Origin: Bacillus salipaludis
GTDB lineage: Bacteria > Bacillota > Bacilli > Bacillales_B > DSM-18226
Assembly (NCBI RefSeq): GCF_004358205.1
Contig: NZ_SMYO01000005.1
Span: forward strand, 1 to 64,000
Direction: 5' to 3'
Length of the DNA: 64,000 nt
Positions 1 through 10,666 of this stretch are shown here, in pieces (positions within the stretch are counted from its first letter, which is position 1; every line of letters begins with the position of its first letter). The notes below the pieces were generated by a model that saw only the letters and a list, made by a program, of their open reading frames with translations, did not search any database and was not told the origin of the DNA. The translations under genes and the position numbers were made by a program.

Positions 1-60
<60 letters not shown>

Positions 61-64
61 ATTT

Positions 65-141
65 GGTCTGGTAGTTCAGTTGGTTAGAATGCCTGCCTGT
101 CACGCAGGAGGTCGCGGGTTCGAGTCCCGTCCAGACCGCCA
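65..141 (+). tRNA. tRNA-Asp (GTC)
   Basis: Full cloverleaf: acceptor GGTCTGG pairs with CCAGACC, the anticodon loop contains GTC, the T loop is TTCGAGT, and CCA is encoded at 139-141. Confidence 0.97.
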
Positions 142-147
142 TTTGTT

Positions 148-223
148 GGCTCAGTAGCTCAGTCGGTAGAGCAAAGGACTGAAAATCCTTGTGTCGGCGG
201 TTCGATTCCGTCCTGAGCCACCA
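148..223 (+). tRNA. tRNA-Phe (GAA)
   Basis: Acceptor GGCTCAG pairs with CTGAGCC, the anticodon loop is CTGAAAA with GAA, and CCA is encoded at 221-223. Confidence 0.97.
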
Positions 224-253
224 TTTAAATTTCAATAGCATGCTTCCAAGTAT

Positions 254-330
254 GGCGGTTGTGGCGAAGTGGTTAACGCATCGGATTGTGGTTCCGACAT
301 TCGTGGGTTCGATTCCCATCAGCCGCCCCA
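254..330 (+). tRNA. tRNA-His (GTG)
   Basis: Anticodon loop contains GTG. G254 fits the extra G(-1) of tRNA-His, opposite discriminator C327, and CCA is encoded at 328-330. Confidence 0.96.
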
Positions 331-336
331 TAAAAT

Positions 337-410
337 GCGGGTGTAGTTTACTGGTAAAACCTCAGCCTTCCAAGCTGATGTAGTGGGTTCGATTCCCATC
401 ACCCGCTCCA
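337..410 (+). tRNA. tRNA-Gly (TCC)
   Basis: Acceptor GCGGGTG pairs with CACCCGC, the anticodon loop is CTTCCAA with TCC, and CCA is encoded at 408-410. Confidence 0.97.
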
Positions 411-416
411 AAATAT

Positions 417-493
<77 letters not shown>

Positions 494-505
494 TATTTTA
501 ATTAT

Positions 506-580
506 TCCGCAGTAGCTCAGTGGTAGAGCTATCGGCTGTTAACCGATCGGTCGTAGGTTCGAGTCCTACCTGCGGAGCCA
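506..580 (+). tRNA. tRNA-Asn (GTT)
   Basis: Acceptor TCCGCAG pairs with CTGCGGA, the anticodon loop is CTGTTAA with GTT, and CCA is encoded at 578-580. Confidence 0.97.
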
Positions 581-583
581 TAT

Positions 584-674
584 AGAGAAGTACCCAAGTG
601 GCTCAAGGGGCTCCCCTGCTAAGGGAGTAGGTCGGGTAACCGGCGCGAGGGTTCGAATCCCTTCTTCTCTGCCA
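584..674 (+). tRNA. tRNA-Ser (GCT)
   Basis: Acceptor AGAGAAG pairs with CTTCTCT, the anticodon is GCT, and a long variable arm marks it as a class II tRNA. CCA is encoded at 672-674. Confidence 0.96.
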
Positions 675-686
675 TAAAATTTAATC

Positions 687-758
687 GGCCCCTTGGTCAA
701 GCGGTTAAGACACCGCCCTTTCACGGCGGTAACACGGGTTCGAATCCCGTAGGGGTCA
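687..758 (+). tRNA. tRNA-Glu (TTC)
   Basis: Acceptor GGCCCCT pairs with AGGGGTC, the anticodon loop is CTTTCAC with TTC. CCA is not encoded. It is the last tRNA of the cluster; the order fMet-Asp-Phe-His-Gly-Ile-Asn-Ser-Glu matches the end of B. subtilis trnB as remembered. Confidence 0.96.
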
Positions 759-765
759 TATAGTA

Positions 766-796
766 AAGCTGATGATATAGTTCATCAGCTTTTTTA
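766..796 (+). terminator. Terminator of the tRNA cluster
   Basis: A perfect 10-bp stem AAGCTGATGA/TCATCAGCTT with a 6-nt loop is followed by a T tract. Confidence 0.9.
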
Positions 797-854
797 TATT
801 GAAGGATCCTCCGCCATAGAATCTATATGAGACTGAATTTTATGAATTACTTTT

Positions 855-1070
855 GTATGTTTCCTCAATGTACGTATAGGGGATAGATGTAAATAAGCCA
901 CGAGACTAAAAGTGTCTCCAATACAGCGTATAGGAGACAGATACGGATGTATCATGACTGAAAGTGTCTCTTATAGGGCGTATAGGAGACAGATATCGGT
1001 GTATCATAACTGAAAGTGTCTCCTATAGAGCATTTAGTAGACAATTATGAATGAATTAAGGCTAAAGTGT
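855..1070 (+). repeat. Tandem array of about 52-bp hairpin-containing repeats
   Basis: Units begin at about 855, 908, 961 and 1013, and a partial unit begins at 1064, so spacings are 53, 53, 52 and 51 bp. The core is AAAGTGTCTCCTATAG, then a GCGTATAGGAGACAGAT segment, so each unit can fold TGTCTCC-TATA against TATA-GGAGACA. The 855 and 1013 copies are degenerate. No coding frame or gene is visible here. Confidence 0.85.
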
Positions 1071-1183
1071 CCCCAAAAGGCCCCTTTAACAAGTATTTGT
1101 TAAAAAAGTATCTCTTACGCAACATGCTGCATTTATGAAGATTTTTATAGGTTCATGTACTTTCTACTTTTAAAAATCATTAT

Positions 1184-1309
1184 TTCCACTTTCTACGTTT
1201 TACTTTCTGATTTAGCAAATATACGTTCCACTTTCTACGTTTTACTTTCCGGTTTAACCAATATACTTTCCACCTTTCACACTTTACTTTCCACCTACCA
1301 AAATTTATC
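1184..1309 (+). repeat. Tandem array of 21-bp T-rich repeats (higher-order 42 bp)
   Basis: Six consecutive 21-bp units start at 1184, 1205, 1226, 1247, 1268 and 1289. Most begin TTCCAC or TTCYGR and end TTTACT or ATAC(G/T). Units one and three are identical over 21 nt, giving a 42-bp higher-order period. Because 21 is divisible by three, a frame stays open through the array and encodes a 14-residue repeat (STFYVLLS), but it has no ribosome site or recognisable domain and is not called as a gene. The rest of 1310-1540 is AT-rich with nothing recognised. Confidence 0.85.
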
Positions 1310-1559
1310 GTCCGCCTCGACCCAAACCGAACCACTCTCCATTAATATTTTCCTCTATATATCTTCCACTCCTACAATCACAAAATGTAAACGCTGCCAG
1401 GCAGAAACTTTTTTTAAGAGATTTCATCTGTTTTTGTCGAGAAACGTTATTTTCTTTGTCTGTTATGCTCGAATTCTGTCGAAAAAGCAAGCAATATGGA
1501 ATTTGATAATAGTTATTGTCAGAAAACATAAAAAAGTATTTCAACGAAAATACAATAAT

Positions 1560-1575
1560 TACAATTATAATTGTA
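1560..1575. promoter_or_regulatory. 16-bp perfect palindrome upstream of glgB
   Basis: TACAATTATAATTGTA is a perfect inverted repeat 38 bp before the chosen glgB start. It could be an operator or a chance AT-rich palindrome. It does not match the PerR or Fur box consensus well. Inference only. Confidence 0.35.
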
Positions 1576-1613
1576 CTTTGTAATACATATTTTCAATGGA
1601 GATGAGAAAAGCC

Positions 1614-3560
1614 ATGGCAGTGAATACATTTTTTCCTACTGACTATCAGTTGCATTTATTTCATGAAGGAAGCTTTTTTCAAAGTCACCAGCTTTTTGGC
1701 GCTCATATCTATAAAGATTCCGATAAAGTATATACACGGTTTTGCGTATGGGCCCCTAGGGCGCTAGAGGTGAGGCTAGCTGGCGATTTTAATAATTGGA
1801 ACGGAAAGGGATATGAACTACAAAAAGTGAATGATGAGGGTGTTTGGATTCTCATAATGGACCAGGACCTTGAAGGACGCCTTTATAAGTACGAAATTAT
1901 GACTGAAAATGGTGAGGTCATCAAAAAGGCTGATCCATATGCATTTTATTCAGAACTACGTCCGAATACTGCATCAGTTGTTTATTCCTTAGAAGGATAT
2001 TTGTGGCAGGATGAACAGTGGATGAATCAGAGAAGGAAAAAAAACTTTCTATCAGAGCCTTCTGTTATCTATGAAGTTCATCTAGGGTCATGGCTGAAGA
2101 AGCAGGATGAAGAATTTTTATCCTATAAGGAATTGGCGGCAGAGCTTCTTCCCTATGTTCTTGAACATGGGTTCACACATATTGAGTTATTACCCCTTGT
2201 TGAACATCCGCTCGATGCGTCTTGGGGATATCAAGGTACAGGTTATTATTCTGTAACTTCAAGATATGGTAAACCGGAAGATTTCATGTATTTTGTTGAC
2301 CAGTGCCACCAGCAAGGAATAGGAGTTATTCTTGACTGGGTACCAGGGCATTTTTGTAAAGATGCACATGGTTTATATCAGTTTGATGGTTCGCATGTCT
2401 ACTCTTATAGTGATGTACATGATCGGGAAAACCCGGTATGGGGGACAGCGAATTTTGATTTAGGAAAAGCTGAAGTGCAGAGCTTCCTTATTTCAAATGC
2501 CTTTTTTTGGATGCTTTACTACCATATTGATGGTTTTCGAATGGATGCGGTTGCCAATATTATTTATTGGCCGAATGCCGACGGAAAAATTGAAAACCCA
2601 TATGGGATTGAATTTTTAAAGAAATTGAACAAAGAAATCCACGAATATGATCCATCCTTCTTGGTGATTGGAGAGGACTCAACTGATTTTCCTCGTGTCA
2701 CCACACCGGTTTGTTATGGAGGATTAGGCTTCGATTATAAATGGAATATGGGCTGGATGAATGACATGCTTGAATATATGGAGACACCCCCTTATTCTCG
2801 TTCAAAAGTCCATTCAAATGTATCCTTTTCGCTTTTATATGCATTTTCAGAAAACTTCATGCTTCCATTCTCTCACGATGAAGTTGTCCATGGGAAAAAG
2901 TCATTATTAGATAAAATGCCAGGTGATTATTGGGAAAAGTTTGCTCAATTACGACTATTACTGGGCTATATGTACGCCCACCCTGGCAAGAAACTGTTAT
3001 TTATGGGATTTGAACTAGGGCAATTTTCTGAATGGAAAGATAAAGAACAGCTTGATTGGAACTTGCTGGAGTATGACATGCATCAAAAAATGAATGTGTA
3101 TGTTAAAGAATTAACAAAGTTTTACAAACGTTCAAAACCTCTTTATGAATTAGACCATCTTCAGGACGGATTTGAATGGATTGATGTAAATAATCATCAT
3201 CAATCAATCTTTTCTTTTATCCGAAAAGGAAAAAAAGTGGAAGAGTCATTAATTATTATTTGTAATTTTACAGGGGTTGGATATGAAAATTATCGGATTG
3301 GTGTTCCGTCCCCTGGAGAATATCGAGAAATTTTTAATAATGATTACGAAATATTCGGCGGTGCCGGATGGATGAATAAAAAGAAAATCATCTCTAAAGA
3401 GGAGCCGTTTCATGGCAGGAGATATTCTGTTGAAGTAACCATTCCGCCATTTGGATTCCTCATTATTAGACCTGTCAAAAAGCGAAAGGAGAGAAAAGGA
3501 AATGGGAAAGAAAAAGTGCGTAGCCATGCTATTGGCAGGAGGGAAAGGAAGCAGACTTAA
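1614..3560 (+). CDS. glgB: 1,4-alpha-glucan branching enzyme GlgB
   Basis: A cytosolic GH13 enzyme that introduces alpha-1,6 branches into glycogen. In order: an N-terminal CBM48-type domain (residues about 20-110, [17 protein letters not shown]), the catalytic barrel with [24 protein letters not shown] (nucleophile Asp), VIGEDST (acid/base Glu) and [11 protein letters not shown], and a C-terminal beta domain. The product is 648 aa, usual for the family. ATG at 1596 and 1602 are also in frame; 1614 is preferred because GGAGATGAG lies upstream at workable spacing and it gives an N-terminus like the B. subtilis protein. The basic C-terminal tail overlaps glgC by 59 nt. First gene of glgBCDAP. 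Confidence 0.96.
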   Translation: MAVNTFFPTDYQLHLFHEGSFFQSHQLFGAHIYKDSDKVYTRFCVWAPRALEVRLAGDFNNWNGKGYELQKVNDEGVWILIMDQDLEGRLYKYEIMTENGEVIKKADPYAFYSELRPNTASVVYSLEGYLWQDEQWMNQRRKKNFLSEPSVIYEVHLGSWLKKQDEEFLSYKELAAELLPYVLEHGFTHIELLPLVEHPLDASWGYQGTGYYSVTSRYGKPEDFMYFVDQCHQQGIGVILDWVPGHFCKDAHGLYQFDGSHVYSYSDVHDRENPVWGTANFDLGKAEVQSFLISNAFFWMLYYHIDGFRMDAVANIIYWPNADGKIENPYGIEFLKKLNKEIHEYDPSFLVIGEDSTDFPRVTTPVCYGGLGFDYKWNMGWMNDMLEYMETPPYSRSKVHSNVSFSLLYAFSENFMLPFSHDEVVHGKKSLLDKMPGDYWEKFAQLRLLLGYMYAHPGKKLLFMGFELGQFSEWKDKEQLDWNLLEYDMHQKMNVYVKELTKFYKRSKPLYELDHLQDGFEWIDVNNHHQSIFSFIRKGKKVEESLIIICNFTGVGYENYRIGVPSPGEYREIFNNDYEIFGGAGWMNKKKIISKEEPFHGRRYSVEVTIPPFGFLIIRPVKKRKERKGNGKEKVRSHAIGRRERKQT

Positions 3561-4647
3561 CTCTCTCACAAAGGACCTTGCAAAACCGGCTGTACCTTTT
3601 GGGGGGAAATATCGGATTATTGATTTTCCTTTAAGTAACTGCTCTAATTCCGGTATCGATACCGTTGGTGTTTTAACGCAATATCAGCCATTACTGCTCA
3701 ACTCGTATATTGGAATTGGCAGTGCCTGGGATCTTGACCGAAAGGATGGCGGGGTAACTGTTTTACCTCCATATAGTGAATCGTCTGAAGTTAAGTGGTA
3801 CACAGGTACGGCTAGTGCCATTTATCAAAATTTAAATTATCTTAAGCAATACCAGCCGGAATATGTGTTAATACTTTCCGGAGATCACATCTATAAAATG
3901 AACTACGAAAGCATGCTTGAATATCATATTGAAAAAAGGGCGGATGTCACGATTTCCCTAATTGAAGTACCATGGGCAGAAGCCAACCGCTTTGGCATTA
4001 TGAGTACGAATGAGGATATGAGAATTACAGAGTTTGAGGAAAAGCCGAGCAGTCCTAAAAATAATCTTGCTTCCATGGGCATTTACATTTTTAGCTGGAA
4101 TATACTGAAAGAATATTTGGAAATGGATGAAAGAAATCCTCATTCCAGTCATGACTTTGGAAAGGATGTTATTCCTTTATTACTGGATGAAAAGAAGAAA
4201 CTTTATGCCTACCCTTTTAAAGGGTACTGGAAAGATGTAGGTACGGTCCAAAGCCTTTGGGAAGCCAATATGGATTTATTAAATGATAAGTGTGAATTAG
4301 ATTTATTCGATCTTGACTGGAGAATTTATTCAGTTAATCCGAATCAGCCACCGCAATATATTGCCCCAAATGCTATCGTTACAGAATCACTTATCAACGA
4401 AGGGTGCACCATTGAAGGTGAGATTGAAAAGTCAGTTCTATTTCAAGGGGTAAGTGTGGGGCAAGGGACAATTATAAAAGAATCAGTCATTATGCCTGAT
4501 GCAATTATTGGTAATAATGTCTTGATTGAAAAGGCAATTGTTCCAAGTGAAGTTACGGTTCCGGATGGAACAGTCATTCGTTCATATGAAGATGAAATTA
4601 TCCTTGTGACAGAAGAAATGTTAAGTGGGCTATATCCTGCGTTTTAA
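3502..4647 (+). CDS. glgC: Glucose-1-phosphate adenylyltransferase, catalytic subunit GlgC
   Basis: Makes ADP-glucose and pyrophosphate from ATP and glucose-1-phosphate, the committed step of bacterial glycogen synthesis. The N-terminal nucleotidyltransferase fold carries [11 protein letters not shown], the [15 protein letters not shown] substrate loop and LSGDHIYKM. The C-terminal third is a left-handed beta-helix (hexapeptide pattern around residues 290-370). The product is 381 aa. ATG 3502 is chosen because AAAGGAGAG lies about 10 nt upstream and the N-terminus then matches the family; it lies inside the end of glgB, so the two are translationally coupled. In Bacillus GlgC works with GlgD as a mixed complex. 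Confidence 0.97.
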   Translation: MGKKKCVAMLLAGGKGSRLNSLTKDLAKPAVPFGGKYRIIDFPLSNCSNSGIDTVGVLTQYQPLLLNSYIGIGSAWDLDRKDGGVTVLPPYSESSEVKWYTGTASAIYQNLNYLKQYQPEYVLILSGDHIYKMNYESMLEYHIEKRADVTISLIEVPWAEANRFGIMSTNEDMRITEFEEKPSSPKNNLASMGIYIFSWNILKEYLEMDERNPHSSHDFGKDVIPLLLDEKKKLYAYPFKGYWKDVGTVQSLWEANMDLLNDKCELDLFDLDWRIYSVNPNQPPQYIAPNAIVTESLINEGCTIEGEIEKSVLFQGVSVGQGTIIKESVIMPDAIIGNNVLIEKAIVPSEVTVPDGTVIRSYEDEIILVTEEMLSGLYPAF

Positions 4648-4669
4648 ATAAATAAGGAGGGAATAAGGT

Positions 4670-5701
4670 TTGAAAAGAAGGCTATTAGGAGTAATTGACG
4701 CAACAACCTATCATGAAGATTTAGAGGACTTAATCACACACCGCTCACTTGCAGCCCTGCCTTTTGGCGGGCGCTATCGAATGATTGATTTTATTCTTTC
4801 CAACATGGTTAATTCCGGAATCCGCAGCGTGGCGATTTTTCCGAAGCAACAATACCGTTCATTAATGGACCATTTAGGTTCAGGAAAGAATTGGGATCTA
4901 AATCGAAAACGAGATGGACTGTTCTTTTTTCCTTCGCCCATTCTCGAAAATGATCAAAACAAAGTCGGTTCATTTGATCATTTTGCGGCTAATATGGACT
5001 ATTTTTATCGCAGCACCCAAGAATACGCAATTATTGCTAATTGCTATACTGTTTTTAATATGAACTTTAAACCTCTTTTGGATTGGCATATCCGTTCAGG
5101 TTGTGATATCACAGAACTCCATCACAAAGACGGCCAGCCGATGGAGATTTACTTAGTAAAAACCTCCCTGCTTATGAAATTAATTGAAACCAGAAATGAA
5201 ACAGGGTATACCTGTATGAAAGACGTTGTTCGGGATATTCATCATGAATACACAGTCTGCCACCATGTATATGATGGATATGCAGTAATGATTGATTCAT
5301 TCCAAAACTATTATTCTACGAGTATGGAAATGTTAAACCCAGCTGTTTGGAAGCAGTTATTTTTAAAAGACCAGCCAATTTTAACCAAGGTAAAGGATGA
5401 GCCGCCATCAAAATATATCAAAGGCTCAAGCGTAAAAAATACGATGATTGCCAATGGCTGCATAATCAACGGTACAGTTGAAAATAGCATTATCTCTAGG
5501 GGCGTTAAAATTGGTAAAGGGTCAGTTATTAAAAACTGTATTATCATGCAGAAGTGCCAAATCGAGGATAATTGTTACCTAGATTCGGTGATTTTAGATA
5601 AGGATGTCAAAGTTCAGGCTGGAACCCAATTAACGGGGACAGCTCAGAATCCATATGTTATTCGTAAAGGTACGAAACAAGGAGTGTTGATTAATTCGTG
5701 A
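4670..5701 (+). CDS. glgD: Glucose-1-phosphate adenylyltransferase, regulatory subunit GlgD
   Basis: A shorter GlgC paralogue (343 aa) with a nucleotidyltransferase-like domain and a C-terminal beta-helix (repeats around [17 protein letters not shown]). The GGKGSRL-type nucleotide loop of GlgC is replaced by [10 protein letters not shown], as in other GlgD proteins, so it is probably a poor catalyst that modulates GlgC. It starts with TTG at 4670, supported by AAGGAGG at 4654-4660. The gap after glgC is 22 nt, and its stop overlaps the glgA start by 4 nt (GTGA). Confidence 0.95.
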   Translation: MKRRLLGVIDATTYHEDLEDLITHRSLAALPFGGRYRMIDFILSNMVNSGIRSVAIFPKQQYRSLMDHLGSGKNWDLNRKRDGLFFFPSPILENDQNKVGSFDHFAANMDYFYRSTQEYAIIANCYTVFNMNFKPLLDWHIRSGCDITELHHKDGQPMEIYLVKTSLLMKLIETRNETGYTCMKDVVRDIHHEYTVCHHVYDGYAVMIDSFQNYYSTSMEMLNPAVWKQLFLKDQPILTKVKDEPPSKYIKGSSVKNTMIANGCIINGTVENSIISRGVKIGKGSVIKNCIIMQKCQIEDNCYLDSVILDKDVKVQAGTQLTGTAQNPYVIRKGTKQGVLINS

Positions 5702-7149
5702 AAGTTTTATTTACAGTTTCTGAATGTGGTCCATTTGTAAAATCTGGAGGGCTTGCCGATGTTGCAGGCTCTCTTCCCAAAGAATTAAAGAGTCTTGGTA
5801 CAGATGTTAGAGTGATCCTTCCTAAATATGGTACAATTTCTGATGATTTTAAGAAGGAAATGAAAAAAATAAAGGAATTTACTGTTCCCGTAGGCTGGAG
5901 AAATCAATATTGCGGGATTGAAGAGCTGGTTTACCAAGGACTTACCTTTTATTTTGTCGATAATGAATATTATTTCAAACGAGAAAGCCTTTATGGTTTC
6001 TTTGATGATGGGGAAAGATTTGCTTTCTTTAACCGGGCTGTGTTAGAAGCCTTATCACACCTTAATTTCTTTCCAGATGTCCTCCACTGCCATGACTGGC
6101 ATACAGCGATGATTCCTTTCCTTCTAAGAAAGGAATATTATCAACGAAAAGGGTACGGTAAAATCCGCACAGTCTTTACAATTCATAATCTTCAATTTCA
6201 GGGAATTTACCCAAATGAAGTATTAGAGGATTTATTTGGAATGGACCGTAAGGCTGTCGATTTGGGACAACTGGAGTTTTTCGGAAATGTTAATTTTATG
6301 AAAGCTGCTATTGTGGCTGCCGATAAAATTACGACTGTTAGTCCTACGTATAAGGAGGAAATACAAACACCAACCTATGGTGAAAAGTTGAACGGTCTTT
6401 TGAAAACAAGGGAAGAAGACCTTCTTGGAATCCTGAATGGGATTGATGAGGATTTTTATAATCCGGAAAAGGATCCATTTATTTATCAAAGGTACACGGC
6501 CAATAATCATGAGAAAAAGTCCGTTAATAAACGCGAGATTCAAAAGCTTTTTGGTCTGCCGCAATCCTCGGGGACTCAGCTTATGGTGATGATTTCCCGA
6601 CTTACGAAACAAAAAGGGTTTGACCTGGTTAAATGTGTCCTTAGAGAAATCCTGCAAGAGGATATCCAGTTAATTGTTCTTGGAACAGGCGATTACGAGT
6701 TTGAAGAATATTTTAGACAGGCTGCAAGGGTTTATCCTGAAAAATTAAAAGTTTATACCGGATTTAGTGAAGAACTGGCTCATAGGCTGTATGCTGCGGC
6801 AGACCTATTTTTAATGCCGTCACTCTTTGAGCCATGCGGGCTTGGTCAGATTATTGCCATGAAATACGGTGCCATTCCGATTGTTAGGGAAACCGGCGGG
6901 TTGAATGATACCGTTCAAGCCTGGAATGAAGCAACAGGTGAAGGAAATGGCTTCTCATTCAGCCATTTTAATGCACATGACATGCTCTATACGATTCAGA
7001 GAGCCATTCATTTTTACCATGATCAGAAGGTATGGCCAAAGCTCGTAAAGAGGGCTATGGAGACGGATAATAGCTGGGCACAGTCCGCATTCAGATATAA
7101 TCAACTCTATGCAGAGCTCATCTCAAGGAGTGAAACTCATGTTTTCTAG
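5698..7149 (+). CDS. glgA: Glycogen synthase GlgA (ADP-glucose type)
   Basis: A GT5 glycosyltransferase that transfers glucose from ADP-glucose to the non-reducing end of glycogen. The ADP-glucose loop KSGGLADV is near residue 15, TIHNLQFQG lies in the N-terminal Rossmann domain, and the C-terminal GT-B domain has [10 protein letters not shown] and the catalytic-region ExxxCGLGQ (EPCGLGQ). At 483 aa it has the usual length. It starts with GTG at 5698 overlapping the glgD stop, with AAGGAG about 13 nt upstream. Confidence 0.97.
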   Translation: MKVLFTVSECGPFVKSGGLADVAGSLPKELKSLGTDVRVILPKYGTISDDFKKEMKKIKEFTVPVGWRNQYCGIEELVYQGLTFYFVDNEYYFKRESLYGFFDDGERFAFFNRAVLEALSHLNFFPDVLHCHDWHTAMIPFLLRKEYYQRKGYGKIRTVFTIHNLQFQGIYPNEVLEDLFGMDRKAVDLGQLEFFGNVNFMKAAIVAADKITTVSPTYKEEIQTPTYGEKLNGLLKTREEDLLGILNGIDEDFYNPEKDPFIYQRYTANNHEKKSVNKREIQKLFGLPQSSGTQLMVMISRLTKQKGFDLVKCVLREILQEDIQLIVLGTGDYEFEEYFRQAARVYPEKLKVYTGFSEELAHRLYAAADLFLMPSLFEPCGLGQIIAMKYGAIPIVRETGGLNDTVQAWNEATGEGNGFSFSHFNAHDMLYTIQRAIHFYHDQKVWPKLVKRAMETDNSWAQSAFRYNQLYAELISRSETHVF

Positions 7150-9526
7150 TAAAAACGGGTTTAAAAAGACTTTTTTAAAAAGAGTTGAGATGGTATGTGG
7201 GACTAGTTTTGCCGAGAGTACGGAGCGGGACCATTTTCAAACCCTAGGAAATATGATTCGTGAATATGTAAGCAATGATTGGATTAAAACCAATGAACAT
7301 TACCGGGAAACGAAGGGGAAACAGGTTTACTATCTCTCCATTGAGTATCTTTTGGGGAAACTTTTACGACAAAATTTAATCAATCTTGGTATCGAAAATG
7401 TGGTCCAAGAAGGGCTTGGGGAACTTGGGATTGATTTAAGCGAGTTAGAAGAGTTTGAAGCGGATGCAGGCTTGGGAAATGGTGGCTTAGGTAGGCTGGC
7501 CGCCTGTTTTTTAGATTCCCTCGCCTCGCTTAATCTTCCTGGCCATGGATATGGCATCCGCTATAAACACGGGTTGTTTGAACAAAAGATTGTCGACGGG
7601 TACCAGGTTGAACTTCCGGAACAGTGGCTTCGGAGCGGGAATGTTTGGGAAATTCGTAAGGCAGATTTAGCGGTTAAAATTCCATTTTGGGGGAAAGTAG
7701 AAGCTAAAATGGAAAATGGCAGGCTTCAGTTTCAGCATTTGAATGCTGAAACAATTACTGCCGTGCCCCATGACATGCCGGTAGTCGGCTATAACACTGA
7801 CACTGTCAATACATTAAGGTTATGGAACGCCGAGCCTTCACAATTTCCGATCCACCATGATATTTTAAGGTATAAAAGAGAAACAGAGTCTGTTTCGGAA
7901 TTTTTATATCCTGATGATACGCATGATGAAGGAAAGATTTTACGATTAAAGCAGCAGTATTTTTTAGTTTCTGCGAGCCTTCAATCCATTATTAAGTCCT
8001 ACCGTCAGCAGCATGGCAATTTAGCACAACTTCATGAGTATGTCTGCATCCATATCAATGATACTCATCCTGTTTTGGCTATTCCCGAATTGATGCGGAT
8101 ATTAATTGATGAGGAGTCATTTGAGTGGGACGAGGCATGGAATATTACGAAAAATACCATTTCCTATACCAATCATACCACTTTAACAGAGGCCTTAGAA
8201 AAATGGCCGCTCAGGATTTTCCGCCCGCTGCTTCCACGAATTTATATGATTGTAGAAGAGATCAATGAACGGTTTTGTAAGGAACTTTGGGAACGGTATC
8301 CTGGGGATTGGGACCGAATTGCGAAGGTTGCCATTATTGCGGATGATCAGGTGAAAATGGCTCATTTAGCAATCGTCGGAAGCTTCAGTGTAAATGGGGT
8401 TGCGAAACTCCACACAGAAATTCTAAAGAATCGGGAAATGAGTCAGTTTTATCAGTTGTTTCCGGAGAAATTTAACAATAAAACGAATGGAATTGCCCAT
8501 CGGCGCTGGCTATTAAAGGCAAACCCAAAATTATCGGGCTTAATTTCCGAAACAATTGGTACTAATTGGACACAAGCACCGAATGAATTAGTTCGGTTAA
8601 GCGAATATGAGAATAATACATCCTTCTTAGAACGTTTAGCGAAGATTAAAAAGGATAATAAAGAAAGACTTGCAGATGTCATTCATGAAAAAACAGGAGT
8701 TGCAGTTGATACGAATTCTATTTTTGATGTGCAGGTAAAAAGACTTCATGCCTATAAACGTCAGCTGCTCAATGTTTTACATATCATGTATCTTTATAAC
8801 CAAATTAAAGAGGATTCAAGTTTTTCGATGGTTCCAAGGGTGTTTATTTTTGGTGCTAAAGCTTCACCGGGATACTATTATGCAAAGAAAATCATTAAAT
8901 TAATTAATACGGTTGCAGAAAAGGTCAATCATGATCCAAAAGTCGGTGATCGTATGAAGGTCATTTTTATGGAGAACTATCGCGTTTCATTAGCAGAGAA
9001 AATTTTTCCCGCTGCTGATGTAAGTGAACAAATTTCTACAGCGAGTAAAGAAGCTTCGGGAACAGGAAATATGAAATTTATGATTAATGGAGCCCTTACA
9101 GTAGGAACACTGGATGGTGCTAATATTGAAATCCGTGAATTAGTAGGGGATTCCAATATTTTTACTTTTGGACTTACGGCGGATGAAGTACTGCATCATT
9201 ACCAACATGGCGGCTACCAGTCCCTTGAATATTATCATCATGATTGGCGGATTCGGCAGGCCGTGGACCAGCTGGTCAATGGATTCTTCCCAGGAGTATA
9301 TAATGAATTTGAGCCGATATTCGATTCTCTACTTGAGGAGAATGATCAATACTTTGTTTTAAAGGACTTTGCCTCCTATGTGGATATTCAGAAAGTAATT
9401 GGCAACACTTTTATGGACCCAATTAAGTGGCAAAAAATGAGTTTAGCGAACATTGCCAATGCCGGCTATTTTTCCAGCGACCGAACGATTCAAGAGTATG
9501 CTGATGATATTTGGGGCATTAAGTAA
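7139..9526 (+). CDS. glgP: Glycogen phosphorylase GlgP
   Basis: A PLP-dependent GT35 enzyme that releases glucose-1-phosphate from glycogen ends. The pyridoxal-phosphate lysine is in [12 protein letters not shown] near the C-terminal third; [10 protein letters not shown] and the active-site HINDTHP are also present. The product is 795 aa. ATG 7139 is chosen for AAGGAG nine nt upstream; it overlaps the glgA end by 11 nt. Last gene of the operon, so synthesis and breakdown enzymes share one transcript. Followed by a dispersed repeat and a terminator shared with convergent menA. Confidence 0.97.
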   Translation: MFSSKNGFKKTFLKRVEMVCGTSFAESTERDHFQTLGNMIREYVSNDWIKTNEHYRETKGKQVYYLSIEYLLGKLLRQNLINLGIENVVQEGLGELGIDLSELEEFEADAGLGNGGLGRLAACFLDSLASLNLPGHGYGIRYKHGLFEQKIVDGYQVELPEQWLRSGNVWEIRKADLAVKIPFWGKVEAKMENGRLQFQHLNAETITAVPHDMPVVGYNTDTVNTLRLWNAEPSQFPIHHDILRYKRETESVSEFLYPDDTHDEGKILRLKQQYFLVSASLQSIIKSYRQQHGNLAQLHEYVCIHINDTHPVLAIPELMRILIDEESFEWDEAWNITKNTISYTNHTTLTEALEKWPLRIFRPLLPRIYMIVEEINERFCKELWERYPGDWDRIAKVAIIADDQVKMAHLAIVGSFSVNGVAKLHTEILKNREMSQFYQLFPEKFNNKTNGIAHRRWLLKANPKLSGLISETIGTNWTQAPNELVRLSEYENNTSFLERLAKIKKDNKERLADVIHEKTGVAVDTNSIFDVQVKRLHAYKRQLLNVLHIMYLYNQIKEDSSFSMVPRVFIFGAKASPGYYYAKKIIKLINTVAEKVNHDPKVGDRMKVIFMENYRVSLAEKIFPAADVSEQISTASKEASGTGNMKFMINGALTVGTLDGANIEIRELVGDSNIFTFGLTADEVLHHYQHGGYQSLEYYHHDWRIRQAVDQLVNGFFPGVYNEFEPIFDSLLEENDQYFVLKDFASYVDIQKVIGNTFMDPIKWQKMSLANIANAGYFSSDRTIQEYADDIWGIK

Positions 9527-9564
9527 TAGGCTGTATTAAAGTATAATGTTGATTTTTGAACAAC

Positions 9565-9693
9565 GTTGATTGGAGTGGAAGGCACGAAGACTCCTGTGGG
9601 AGTACGGGACAGGGGAGACCCCACAGGAGCGAAGCGACGAGGAGGCTCCCCGAACCGCCCACGGAAAGCGAAGTGCCTGGAACGGAAATCAAC
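9565..9693 (+). repeat. Dispersed GC-rich intergenic repeat, copy A
   Basis: About 129 nt beginning GTTGATTGGAGTGGAAGGCAC and ending GTGCCTGGAACGGAAATCAAC, so the ends form an imperfect inverted repeat. The core contains GACTCC-GGGAGTACGGG and GAGGAGGCTCCCCG. A second copy in the same orientation is at 41136-41265. It resembles repeat families scattered in many Bacillaceae genomes and encodes nothing recognisable. Confidence 0.88.
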
Positions 9694-9703
9694 CACCAAG
9701 TTA

Positions 9704-9735
9704 AAAAGGGAGACCAATAATACGGCCTCCCTTTT
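9704..9735. terminator. Bidirectional terminator between glgP and menA
   Basis: AAAAGGGAGACC and GGCCTCCCTTTT form a 12-bp stem with one mismatch, flanked by A and T runs on both sides, so it can serve the convergent genes in both directions. Confidence 0.85.
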
Positions 9736-9736
9736 A

Positions 9737-10666
9737 TTATGAGAAAAAGTGTCCAATAAAGATTCCGACAGCTAATAGAAATCCAAAGATTGTATTCGTT
9801 TGAGCTGTAGCTTTCATGGCTGGTGCCATTTGAATAGGAAGGGTGTTTTCGATAAATCCCTTTGTTGCTTTGATTGCTTTTGGTGCACTAATTATAACAA
9901 TTGCGACCCAGGCAGGAGTGACTCCGGCAACAATCAGAGCGATCACCCAAAGATAAGAGAATGTAAACATCCCAGCAAGTAGATATATAGCTCTTTTCTT
10001 TCCTAGCAGAATGGCAACCGTTTTTCGGCCGTTTTTCTTATCTCCATCAAGGTCGCGAATGTTATTGGATAGCATGATTTCACCGACAAGTACCATACTA
10101 GGAACAGACACAAGAATGCTGGTACTAGTAACTGTACCGGTTTGAATAAAGAAAGAGATTAAAATAATCAACATTCCCATAAAGAAACCAGAGAAAATCT
10201 CTCCAAATGGGGTATAAGCAATTGGGAAAGGCCCTCCAGTATAAAAATATCCGATTGCCATACAAATCAATCCAACTAATGCAAGCCACCAGCTGCTGTT
10301 TGCACAAATATATACTCCTAATAATAAAGCAATCCCATAAAAACCAAAGGCAAGATTTAAAACGGTTTTTGGTTTAATTCCATCACGGACAATCGTACCG
10401 CCAATTCCGACCGATTCCTCATTATCTAAGCCTCGTTTGAAATCAAAATACTCATTAAACATATTGGTTGCTGCCTGTATTAACAAACTGGCAATCAGCA
10501 TAGCAATAAAAAGTCCCACGTGAATTTTTTCATATTTAAGTGATAGTGCTGTCCCAAGCAGGACCGGTACAAAAGATGCCGTTAGCGTATGGGGGCGGGT
10601 CATTTGCCACCAAACCTGAAAACCGCGGTTTGATTCCACAGCTGAACGCTGTAAATTTGGCTGCAT
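9737..10666 (-). CDS. menA: 1,4-dihydroxy-2-naphthoate polyprenyltransferase MenA
   Basis: A UbiA-family integral membrane prenyltransferase that joins a polyprenyl chain to dihydroxynaphthoate, giving demethylmenaquinone. The two Asp-rich motifs are visible: NEYFDFKRGLDNEES (about residue 70) and NNIRDLDGDKKNGR (about residue 200). Roughly eight to nine hydrophobic membrane segments span 309 aa. A GGGAGAG ribosome site precedes ATG 10666. It is divergent from the menF operon, as in B. subtilis. Confidence 0.95.
   Translation of the reverse strand: MQPNLQRSAVESNRGFQVWWQMTRPHTLTASFVPVLLGTALSLKYEKIHVGLFIAMLIASLLIQAATNMFNEYFDFKRGLDNEESVGIGGTIVRDGIKPKTVLNLAFGFYGIALLLGVYICANSSWWLALVGLICMAIGYFYTGGPFPIAYTPFGEIFSGFFMGMLIILISFFIQTGTVTSTSILVSVPSMVLVGEIMLSNNIRDLDGDKKNGRKTVAILLGKKRAIYLLAGMFTFSYLWVIALIVAGVTPAWVAIVIISAPKAIKATKGFIENTLPIQMAPAMKATAQTNTIFGFLLAVGIFIGHFFS

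Noticed and set aside
855..1309. Possible CRISPR array because of regular repeats.
   Set aside because: Units are contiguous or diverge between copies; there are no unique spacers of constant length and no cas genes.
1155..1583. 142-codon open frame with a 14-residue repeat on the plus strand, and an overlapping 79-codon frame on the minus strand.
   Set aside because: The frame exists because the underlying 21-bp DNA repeats are divisible by three. There is no ribosome site, no recognisable domain, and it runs into the glgB promoter region.
4670..5701. GlgD as a decayed second copy of glgC.
   Set aside because: It is full length for the known GlgD subunit, has a strong ribosome site and is kept in tight operon spacing.
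9490..9756. 88-codon minus-strand frame over the glgP end and the repeat.
   Set aside because: It is read from repeat copy A and the terminator; proline- and arginine-rich content reflects the GC-rich repeat.
10125..10307. Minus-strand small frame inside menA, and many similar frames inside other genes.
   Set aside because: They are alternative frames of well-supported genes without ribosome sites or known domains.
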